From a bacterium (GTDB lineage: Bacteria; Krumholzibacteriota; Krumholzibacteria; LZORAL124-64-63), in assembly GCA_016873405.1 (NCBI GenBank), contig VGXH01000142.1:1-5767 (forward strand): a stretch of 5,767 nucleotides of DNA, read 5' to 3'. Position numbers and translations under genes: made by a program. Of this stretch, positions 1-4,705 are shown piece by piece. The notes beneath the pieces are model-generated. The model was not told the DNA's origin. It did no database searches and saw only the letters and a list, made by a program, of their open reading frames with translations. The first letter of the stretch is position 1; every line of letters begins with the position of its first letter.

Positions 1-1
1 T

Positions 2-283
2 TTTCTGCTCCTGGACGTCGACGGCATGATCGATCGCCTGCTCGGCGACCTGCTGGACGATTCCTGGACCGTGGGCTTCGTGACCGCGCGCGAGGCGGGC
101 GTGCGGCTGGGCCTGGGCCTGATGCTGGGCCGGGACCGGCGCCCGATCTACGGCGAGTTCGACTTCGCCCGCGATCGCATCGAGGCGCACGGACGGCCGC
201 TGGCCGGAGCCTTGGCCGCGGCGGCGCGCCGCTGGCTGGATCCGGCCGGAGGTCTGCTGCCCGAACCCTGGGTGGAGGACTGA
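2..283 (+). CDS. 3' end of an unrecognised protein gene (partial)
   Basis: I do not recognise this protein. The frame is open from base 2 to the TGA at 281-283 and gives at least 93 residues. An ATG lies at 26, but no Shine-Dalgarno sequence precedes it and the frame runs open to the window edge (FLLLDVDG before the Met), so I read this as the C-terminal part of a longer protein. The visible part has an acidic and hydrophobic start, a Gly/Leu-rich stretch (VRLGLGLMLGRDRR), a YGEFDFARD segment, an Ala-rich probable helix and a Pro-containing acidic end (LLPEPWVED). It has no signal peptide or membrane helix that I would trust. Codon use matches the following genes. The gap to the acylphosphatase start is 42 nt with no terminator-like hairpin and T-run, so co-transcription is possible. 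It is clearly coding, but its function is unknown. Confidence 0.6.
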   Translation, partial: FLLLDVDGMIDRLLGDLLDDSWTVGFVTAREAGVRLGLGLMLGRDRRPIYGEFDFARDRIEAHGRPLAGALAAAARRWLDPAGGLLPEPWVED

Positions 284-315
284 ACGGCCGTTCGTGCCAG
301 GGTGAGCTACCGGCC

Positions 316-320
316 GGAGG
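316..320 (+). promoter_or_regulatory. Shine-Dalgarno of acylphosphatase, fixes the ATG start
   Basis: GGAGG lies 5 nt before the ATG at 326. It decides the start against an in-frame GTG at 302, which has no ribosome binding site and would add 8 residues that are not part of the acylphosphatase fold. Confidence 0.7.
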
Positions 321-325
321 CGGCG

Positions 326-598
326 ATGCAGAGGCTGGAACTGCGGGTCAGCGGGCGCGTGCAGGGCGTGGGCTACCGCTGGCACGCTCGCGAGGAGGCT
401 CGGCGCCTGGGCTTGACCGGCCGCGTGCGCAACCGCGCCGACGGCTCGGTCCACCTGCTGGCGGAAGGACCGGGGCCGGCGCTGGCGGCGCTGCTGGAGT
501 GGGCGCGGCGCGGGCCGGTGCGGGCGCGCGTGGACGCGGTCGAGGCCTCCTGGTCGGCCGCCGAGGGCGCCTGGGCCGATTTCACGATCACGGGGTGA
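326..598 (+). CDS. acyP: acylphosphatase
   Basis: Acylphosphatase (EC 3.6.1.7) hydrolyses the carboxyl-phosphate bond of acyl phosphates in the cytoplasm. From the ATG at 326 the protein has 90 residues, the normal length for this one-domain alpha/beta family. Signature 1 is seen at residues 8-18 (VSGRVQGVGYR), which forms the phosphate-binding loop and ends in the catalytic Arg18. Signature 2 is at residues 32-48 (GRVRNRADGSVHLLAEG), with Asn36 as the water-positioning residue. Its second position, often aromatic, is Arg33 here. The C-terminal strand ends in FTITG, as is usual. The stop lies 4 nt before the next ATG, so it is the first clear member of a gene run with a HAD phosphatase. Why bacteria keep acylphosphatase is not well settled, and the neighbours do not name a substrate. 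The family assignment is near certain; the physiological role is not. Confidence 0.95.
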   Translation: MQRLELRVSGRVQGVGYRWHAREEARRLGLTGRVRNRADGSVHLLAEGPGPALAALLEWARRGPVRARVDAVEASWSAAEGAWADFTITG

Positions 599-602
599 CG
601 CG

Positions 603-1550
603 ATGGTGCACGACGGGAACGCGGGCGGGTGTCGCGCGACGGAGGACGGCCGCTGGCTGGTCGCGGTCGACGTCGACGGCACGCTGCTGGACACCGAGTT
701 CGACGAGGCCCTGCGCCCGCGCGAGATCGAAGCGCTCGAGTCCGTGCGGCGGGCCGGCCACGTCGTCGCCTTGTGCACGGGCCGGAACCTGAACTCGACC
801 AGCAGCCTGCTGGCGCGCTCGGGCTGGGATCCGGTCGACCTGCCGCTGGTGCTCCTGAACGGCGCGGTCGTCTGGGCCGGTTCGCCGCGCCGACGCATAG
901 CCTGCCACGTCCTGGCAGGGGACGAGGTGCGCGCCCTGGTGCGCCTGTTTCGCGAGCACGGCACCGTGCCGATGGTGTATGGTGCCGACGATGACGGCGG
1001 CATCCTGCGCCACGAGGCGCGACCGCTCAACGACGTGCTGGGCCGCTACCTGCAGGGGCGTCGGGACAACACCGGCGGGCTGGAGGTCGTGGCCGACCTG
1101 CTGGCCTGCGAGTGGCGGCAGGCGCTCGAGGTGGGCACCATCGACGAGCGGCCGCGGATCGAGGCGCTGACCAGGGCCATCGCGCGCGAACTGGGCGGCC
1201 GGGTCAAGGTGATCAACACGCGCTCGCTGCTGGGTGGCGGGGCCTACTACTGGGCCGAGGCCTTCCATGCCGCCAGCGACAAGGGCGCCGGCCTGCGCAC
1301 CCTGGCCGCGCACTGCGGCATCGCGCGCGAACGCACGGTGGCCATCGGCGACAACTACAACGACCTGGACATGTTCGCCTGGGCCGGCGTCAGCGTCGCG
1401 ATGGCCGGCAGCCCGCCCGACGTGGCGGCGCGGGCGGACTACCTGACCGCCGAGGTGGCGGCCGGGGGCGCCGCGGAGGTCCTGCACGGGATCGCCGCCG
1501 GCACGTTCCCGCCGACGGGCCCGCCGCCGGCGCGGAAGGAGACGTCATGA
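603..1550 (+). CDS. Cof-type HAD-IIB family hydrolase (probable sugar/nucleotide phosphatase)
   Basis: A 315-residue cytoplasmic HAD phosphatase that should use an aspartyl-phosphate intermediate and Mg2+. All four HAD motifs are visible: motif I DVDGTLLD (nucleophile Asp23, acid/base Asp25), motif II LCTGRN (Thr59), motif III SDKG (Lys227) and motif IV GDNYNDLDMF (residues 249-258, Asp250 and Asp254). The roughly 130-160 residues between motifs II and III form the C2-type cap that selects substrate; with the motif II context GRN and LLNGAVV this is the Cof/YbiV-like subfamily. Members dephosphorylate small sugar phosphates, pyridoxal phosphate or flavin precursors, often promiscuously, so no substrate is assigned. 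The ATG at 603 is the only ATG near the N-terminus. It has a weak ribosome site (GGGGTG) and lies 4 nt after the acylphosphatase stop, so coupling is likely. The last codons overlap the decarboxylase start (ATGA). The C-terminal tail is Pro-rich and not part of the fold. Confidence 0.92.
   Translation: MVHDGNAGGCRATEDGRWLVAVDVDGTLLDTEFDEALRPREIEALESVRRAGHVVALCTGRNLNSTSSLLARSGWDPVDLPLVLLNGAVVWAGSPRRRIACHVLAGDEVRALVRLFREHGTVPMVYGADDDGGILRHEARPLNDVLGRYLQGRRDNTGGLEVVADLLACEWRQALEVGTIDERPRIEALTRAIARELGGRVKVINTRSLLGGGAYYWAEAFHAASDKGAGLRTLAAHCGIARERTVAIGDNYNDLDMFAWAGVSVAMAGSPPDVAARADYLTAEVAAGGAAEVLHGIAAGTFPPTGPPPARKETS
1536..1541 (+). promoter_or_regulatory. strong Shine-Dalgarno of the decarboxylase, inside the HAD gene
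   Basis: AAGGAG lies 5 nt before the ATG at 1547 and within the last codons of the HAD gene. It fixes the start of the decarboxylase, whose frame stays open for a further 435 nt upstream without coding significance. Confidence 0.75.
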
Positions 1551-3199
1551 ACCGACGTGCCGACGATGCCGCCCGCCCGGCGCGCCCGTTCGCGCCGCCC
1601 AAGGCCGACGATCCAGCCGGCGACAAGCGCGAGCGCGCGGGCGCCGAGACGGGGCTCGACGACGCCGGCCTGCGCGAGATGGGCTACGCCATGGTGGACC
1701 TGGCGGTCGAGTACCTGCAGGGACTCGAGGGCCGCCGGGTCTACGGTCCGCTGACGCCCGCCGGCCTCGACGACACCTTCGCCGAGCCGCTGCCGGAGGA
1801 GGGCACGCCCTTCGCCGAACTGGTCCAGGACTGCCGCAACCGCGTCTTTCCGAACACGATGGCCGTCGGCAGCCGCCGCTATTTCGGCATGATGAACCCG
1901 GCCCCGCTGCCGCTGGCGATCTTCAGCGAGGCGCTCTGCGCGGCGATGAACCAGAATGCCGCCTCCTGGCGGCACGCCCCGTCCGGGACCGCCATCGAGA
2001 AGCGCGTGATCCGCTGGCTGTGCGACCTGTTCGGGCTGCCCGGTCGCAGCTTCGGCACCATGACCGACGGGGGCTCGCTGGCCAACATCACGGGCCTGAA
2101 GCTGGCCCCCAACCGCGTGCTCGGCCGGGATCTCTCGCGGCCGGGCGATCTCTCGGCGCCGGGGCCCGAACTGGCGCGGCTGACGCTCTACGTCTCGGCG
2201 CAGGCCCACTACAGCTTCGAGAAGGCCGTCGACCTGCTCGGCCTCGGGCGCGACCAGCTGCGCCGCATCCCGGTCGACGAACTGTACCGCATCGACCTCG
2301 GCGCGCTCGAGGCGGCGATCACGACCGACCGCCAGGCCGGGCTCCGGCCCGCCTGCATCATCGGCATCGCCGGCACCACGAACACCGGCAGCATCGACAA
2401 GCTCGACCGGCTGGCGGCGCTGGCGGCGCAGCACGGCTGCTGGTTCCACGTCGATGCCGCCTACGGCGGCGCCGTGATGCTGAGCGAGCTGTACCGACCG
2501 ATGCTCAGGGGCATCGACCGCGCCGACTCGATCACCGTCGACCCGCACAAGTGGCTGTACATGCCGTTCTCGGCGGGTGGCATCCTGGTGCGCGACGGCG
2601 ACTTCCTGCGGCGCAGCTTCCTCGTGCACCCGGAATACTACATGGAGCGCGCGCAGCGCGACGACGCCGCCGGCGCGCCGCCGCCGGACCGTCGCGGTTT
2701 CCACCACGGCGACAAGGTGAACTTCTTCCAGTACGGGATCCAGGGCAGCCGGCGTCTGAACGCGCTGAAGCTGTGGCTGGCCCTGCGCGCGGTGGGGCGG
2801 CGGCAGTACGCGGCCTGGGTCGAGAACGACATCGAACTGGCGCGCGTGCTGGCGGCGCGGATGCGGCGGTTGCCCGACTTCCGCATCCTGGGCCCGAACT
2901 CGCTGGGCATCTGCAACTTCCGCTGGGAACCGCGGCGGGCCGACGGGGGTTTGCGCTTCTCCGCCGCGCAGAACGACCGCTTGAACCGGGAGCTGCAGGA
3001 TCTGGTCGAGCGCGAGGGCGACGCCTGGTTCAGCTTCACGGTGCTGGATGGCCAGGTGGCCTTGCGCGTGAACGTCGAGAACCGCAACATGGAGCAGGCG
3101 GACATCGAACGGCTGGTGGGCGTGATCCGTCGCGCGGCCGACCGCCTGCTGGAAACCACCCCGGAACGCGCCGACTGCACCCCGGAACGCGCCGACTGA
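1547..3199 (+). CDS. group II PLP-dependent amino acid decarboxylase (substrate unknown)
   Basis: A 550-residue cytoplasmic enzyme of the Pyridoxal_deC family (fold type I; includes aromatic amino acid, glutamate, 2,4-diaminobutyrate and cysteine sulfinate decarboxylases). Seen in order: a Pro/Ala/Arg/Asp-rich extension (about 1-35), an N-terminal region with the typical YFGMMNPAPLP and MNQNAASWRHAP segments, the PLP-phosphate loop TDGGSLAN (173-180), His221 in AQAHYSFEKA (ring-stacking His), the HVDAAYGG motif with Asp303 pairing with the pyridine nitrogen, and DPHKW with the Schiff-base Lys335. The loop and following helix read NFFQYGIQGSRRLNALKLW (from 392). The family is normally near 470-500 residues; the excess comes mostly from the N-terminal extension, a loop around 195-206 and the C-terminal tail. 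The start is fixed by AAGGAG, and the ATG overlaps the HAD stop. Substrate cannot be read from sequence; some homologues are annotated as aspartate aminotransferase family, which shares the fold only. Two in-frame tandem duplications lie within it. Confidence 0.93.
   Translation: MNRRADDAARPARPFAPPKADDPAGDKRERAGAETGLDDAGLREMGYAMVDLAVEYLQGLEGRRVYGPLTPAGLDDTFAEPLPEEGTPFAELVQDCRNRVFPNTMAVGSRRYFGMMNPAPLPLAIFSEALCAAMNQNAASWRHAPSGTAIEKRVIRWLCDLFGLPGRSFGTMTDGGSLANITGLKLAPNRVLGRDLSRPGDLSAPGPELARLTLYVSAQAHYSFEKAVDLLGLGRDQLRRIPVDELYRIDLGALEAAITTDRQAGLRPACIIGIAGTTNTGSIDKLDRLAALAAQHGCWFHVDAAYGGAVMLSELYRPMLRGIDRADSITVDPHKWLYMPFSAGGILVRDGDFLRRSFLVHPEYYMERAQRDDAAGAPPPDRRGFHHGDKVNFFQYGIQGSRRLNALKLWLALRAVGRRQYAAWVENDIELARVLAARMRRLPDFRILGPNSLGICNFRWEPRRADGGLRFSAAQNDRLNRELQDLVEREGDAWFSFTVLDGQVALRVNVENRNMEQADIERLVGVIRRAADRLLETTPERADCTPERAD
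2129..2164 (+). repeat. imperfect 18-bp tandem duplication in the decarboxylase
   Basis: Two adjacent 18-bp units (2129-2146 and 2147-2164) both begin GATCTCTCG and match at 15 of 18 positions by eye. They encode DLSRPG then DLSAPG (residues 195-206), between the phosphate-binding loop and the AQAH motif. This looks like an old in-frame slippage duplication in a surface loop. Confidence 0.6.
3157..3198 (+). repeat. perfect 21-bp tandem duplication across the decarboxylase stop
   Basis: Units 3157-3177 and 3178-3198 are identical. Each begins CACCCCGG and ends GCCGACTG. They encode TPERAD twice, joined by a Cys. In the second copy the final TG is followed by A to make the stop codon; in the first copy the same TG is followed by the C that begins unit two, giving TGC (Cys). 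The duplication therefore moved the stop 7 codons downstream. Confidence 0.85.
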
Positions 3200-3204
3200 A
3201 GGAG
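3199..3204 (+). promoter_or_regulatory. Shine-Dalgarno of the DsbD-like gene, touching the decarboxylase stop
   Basis: AAGGAG begins at the last base of the decarboxylase TGA and lies 9 nt before the ATG at 3214. Another ATG at 3207 is out of frame and too close to the site, so 3214 is the start. The arrangement suggests coupled translation. Confidence 0.7.
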
Positions 3205-3213
3205 AGATGCCCG

Positions 3214-3702
3214 ATGAAACGATCCGCAATCCTCGCGCTGCTGCCGGCGGTCCTGGGCCTGCTGGCGGCGCTGCCCGCCCCGGCCGTCGCCGCGCTCAAG
3301 AGCTCGAGCGACGTCGTCAAGGCTGCGCCCCGCCAGAAGTCCCTGACCGCGGCGCGCGGCCAGCGCATCACCTTCGACGTGACCGTGGCCATCGCGCCCA
3401 AGTGGCACCTCTACGCGCACGGCGACACCAACTACATCGGCGTGGACCTGGTGCCGCACGAGTCGTTTCCGCTCGAGGAATTCGACGCCGTCTACCCCGC
3501 CGGCGAGCTCGGGGAGTTCTTCGGTGAGAAGGTCATGATGATCGCCGGCAGCCAGGTCATCAAGGCCGAGGCCCGCGTCCCGGAGACGCTGGCGGCGGGC
3601 GCGCACAAGGTGAAGTTCGGCTTGACGGTGCAGGCCTGCGACGACAAGGTCTGCCTGGCGCCGGCCAGCCTGCCGGTGGAACTGGACCTCACGGTCAGGT
3701 GA
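3214..3702 (+). CDS. secreted DsbD N-terminal (DsbD-alpha)-like disulfide corrector domain protein
   Basis: A 162-residue exported protein. Residues 1-26 are a clear Sec signal peptide: MKR, a Leu/Ala core, and AVA before the likely cut after Ala26. There is no lipobox Cys, so it should be soluble in the periplasm. The mature part resembles the N-terminal immunoglobulin-like domain of DsbD (the Pfam family named disulphide bond corrector protein DsbC): a PKWHLYAHGD segment near 62-71, a central FFGEKVMM segment, and the C-terminal VQACDDKVCLAP with Cys142 and Cys147 as the expected redox pair. In DsbD this domain takes electrons from the membrane domain and passes them to periplasmic thiol partners. 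Here it stands alone, without the eight-helix membrane domain or the thioredoxin domain, so an electron donor must be encoded elsewhere. It lies 14 nt after the decarboxylase and overlaps the next gene by 4 nt. Domain assignment is good; the partner is unknown. Confidence 0.85.
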   Translation: MKRSAILALLPAVLGLLAALPAPAVAALKSSSDVVKAAPRQKSLTAARGQRITFDVTVAIAPKWHLYAHGDTNYIGVDLVPHESFPLEEFDAVYPAGELGEFFGEKVMMIAGSQVIKAEARVPETLAAGAHKVKFGLTVQACDDKVCLAPASLPVELDLTVR

Positions 3703-3977
3703 GCGCGACGTTGCGCATCTATCTCGGCGGCCTGCCGGACGAGGCCACTGCCGAGGACGTGCGGGCGCTGCTGGCGGGCTACGGCGAGGTGCTGGCGCTC
3801 GATCTGGTGACCGATCGCGCGACGGGCCGGCCCCGCGGCTTCGGCTTCGCGACGATGGCCGCGGTCGCGGGCGCCGCGGCGGTCGCGGACCTGGACGGCC
3901 AGCCCTGGCGCGGCGGCACGCTCCGCGTCAACGAATCCCACGACCGGGGCGCCCCGGCGCCCCGGCGATCCTGGTGA
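3699..3977 (+). CDS. single-domain RRM RNA-binding protein
   Basis: A 92-residue protein that is almost entirely one RNA recognition motif. RNP2 is seen at residues 7-12 (IYLGGL, with Tyr8) and RNP1 at 46-53 (RGFGFATM, with Phe48 and Phe50 as stacking residues; the last position, often aromatic, is Met). The TDRATGRPRGFGF segment is typical of bacterial glycine-poor RRM proteins related to cyanobacterial Rbp proteins. These bind single-stranded RNA in the cytoplasm and are often linked to cold or stress responses, but targets are rarely known. The C-terminus is a short Arg/Pro tail. The start is a GTG overlapping the TGA of the DsbD-like gene (GTGA), with no good Shine-Dalgarno, so translation probably depends on termination of the upstream gene. 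A TTG at 3711 is a less likely alternative that still keeps RNP2. Confidence 0.9.
   Translation: MSATLRIYLGGLPDEATAEDVRALLAGYGEVLALDLVTDRATGRPRGFGFATMAAVAGAAAVADLDGQPWRGGTLRVNESHDRGAPAPRRSW
3944..3965. repeat. GC-only inverted repeat at the end of the RRM gene
   Basis: CCGGGGC (3944-3950) can pair with GCCCCGG (3959-3965) across an 8-nt loop. The block also contains an 8-bp tandem GGCGCCCC (3948-3955 and 3956-3963). It lies in the codons of the Arg/Pro tail. No T-run follows, so it is not a standard intrinsic terminator; it may slow transcription or stabilise the 3' end, or be a chance product of high GC. Confidence 0.35.
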
Positions 3978-4032
3978 GCCCGCCCGCGCGCCGGCGCTCG
4001 CCCCCGCGGCGCGAACCGTCGAAAGGACCGCC

Positions 4033-4569
4033 ATGACGCCGCTCTACCCGCGACCGGTTCCCGGCGACTACCATCCCTACCACCAGAAGTACCTGGACCT
4101 GGTGCCGGCCGGCGAGACCGACGCGCTGGCCTGCCTGCGCCGGCAGGGCCTGGCGATCATGGAGGGCTTCAAGAAGGTCGACGAGCGGACGGCGGACCAT
4201 CGCTACGCGCCTGGCAAGTGGTCGGTCAAGGATGTGCTCGGCCATCTGGTCGACACCGAGCGGGTGTTCGTGTTCCGCGCGCTGTGGATCGCGCGCGGCG
4301 AACCCAGCGAGCAACCCGGCATGGACGAAGCCGTCTGGGGCGCCAACTCGAACGCGGGTCGGCGCCGGCTGGACGAGCTCTGGCGCGAACACCACGTGGC
4401 GCGCACCGACCACCTGCGCCTGCTGCGCAGCTTCGACGCCCCCGCGCGGGCCCGGCGCGGGCGCGCCAACGGCGTCGAATTGACGGTCGCGGCCGTGCCC
4501 TGGCTGATCGCCGGCCACGAGCGCCATCACCTGGACGTGCTGCGCGAGCGCTACGGCGTCGTCATCTGA
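4033..4569 (+). CDS. DinB-like (DinB_2/YfiT-type) four-helix metal-site protein
   Basis: A 178-residue cytoplasmic protein of the DinB/YfiT-like superfamily. Diagnostic segments are YAPGKWSVKDVLGHLVDTER (residues 58-77), with metal-ligand His71 in the second helix, and GHERHHLDVLRERY near the C-terminus, where His162 and His166 (H-x3-H) complete the expected three-His site; His165 is also present. The family fold is a four-helix bundle binding a divalent metal. Some relatives are thiol-dependent S-transferases for bacillithiol or mycothiol, but most are uncharacterised, so no substrate is assigned. The start is fixed by AAAGGA (4022-4027) 5 nt before the ATG. The 55 nt between it and the RRM gene are GC-rich with no clear promoter or terminator, so it may be read from the same transcript. 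Length is normal for DinB_2 proteins. The name recalls the B. subtilis DNA-damage gene, but this protein is not the E. coli DinB polymerase. Confidence 0.88.
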   Translation: MTPLYPRPVPGDYHPYHQKYLDLVPAGETDALACLRRQGLAIMEGFKKVDERTADHRYAPGKWSVKDVLGHLVDTERVFVFRALWIARGEPSEQPGMDEAVWGANSNAGRRRLDELWREHHVARTDHLRLLRSFDAPARARRGRANGVELTVAAVPWLIAGHERHHLDVLRERYGVVI

Positions 4570-4601
4570 CCGTCCCGCCGCTTCCGCCGCGCGGTTGCCG
4601 C

Positions 4602-4630
4602 TTGGCGCGGTCCGCCTCCTGCCTTACCCT
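4602..4630 (+). promoter_or_regulatory. possible sigma-70-type promoter
   Basis: TTGGCG (4602-4607) and TACCCT (4625-4630) are 17 nt apart and would start transcription about 70 nt before the ATG at 4706. They match the -35 consensus at four of six positions and the -10 at three of six. The local drop in GC around CTTACCCT supports it a little. In DNA this GC-rich such matches arise by chance. Confidence 0.3.
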
Positions 4631-4691
4631 GCCCCCGGTACGCACCCGTTCGCGGCGTCCCGACGACCGGACGGGCGGAACACCTTGCAGC

Positions 4692-4697
4692 GGAGGT
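4692..4697 (+). promoter_or_regulatory. Shine-Dalgarno of the secreted repeat protein
   Basis: GGAGGT lies 8 nt before the ATG at 4706 and fixes the start directly in front of a good signal peptide. Confidence 0.7.
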
Positions 4698-4705
4698 CGG
4701 GCGCG

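Larger units (their letters stand above)
4570..4705. other. intergenic region before the secreted repeat protein
   Basis: These 136 nt are the longest non-coding stretch in the window. They hold a short CCGCGCGG palindrome at 4587-4594, a possible promoter at 4602-4630 and the Shine-Dalgarno of the next gene. I see no hairpin followed by a T-run, so the end of the upstream operon is not marked by a recognisable intrinsic terminator. Confidence 0.5.

Noticed and set aside
14..25. DVDG in the first gene, resembling HAD motif I
   Set aside because: The next residues are MIDRLL and not T-(L/I)-x-D, only about 90 residues follow, and no motif II, Lys or GDxxND is present. The shared DNA with the HAD gene (GACGTCGACGGC) is too short to mean homology.
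302..325. GTG start at 302 for acylphosphatase
   Set aside because: No ribosome site precedes it, and the extra 8 residues lie outside the fold; the ATG at 326 has GGAGG at 5 nt.
588..1487. A 299-codon minus-strand frame opposite the HAD phosphatase
   Set aside because: Same codon-bias shadow effect; the plus strand carries all four HAD motifs with exact spacing.
1112..1546. In-frame extension upstream of the decarboxylase start
   Set aside because: It lies inside the HAD gene, has the composition of an out-of-frame reading, and the AAGGAG plus ATG at 1547 is a strong true start.
1439..3229. A 596-codon open frame on the minus strand opposite the decarboxylase
   Set aside because: It is the mirror of a gene with G/C third positions, where antisense stops are rare. 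Its protein is His/Gln/Arg/Ala-rich without any family motif, while the plus strand encodes a full catalytic motif set.
3944..3977. Intrinsic terminator after the RRM gene
   Set aside because: The stem is strong, but it lies within the coding region and is followed by CGATCCTGGTGAG and not by a T-run.
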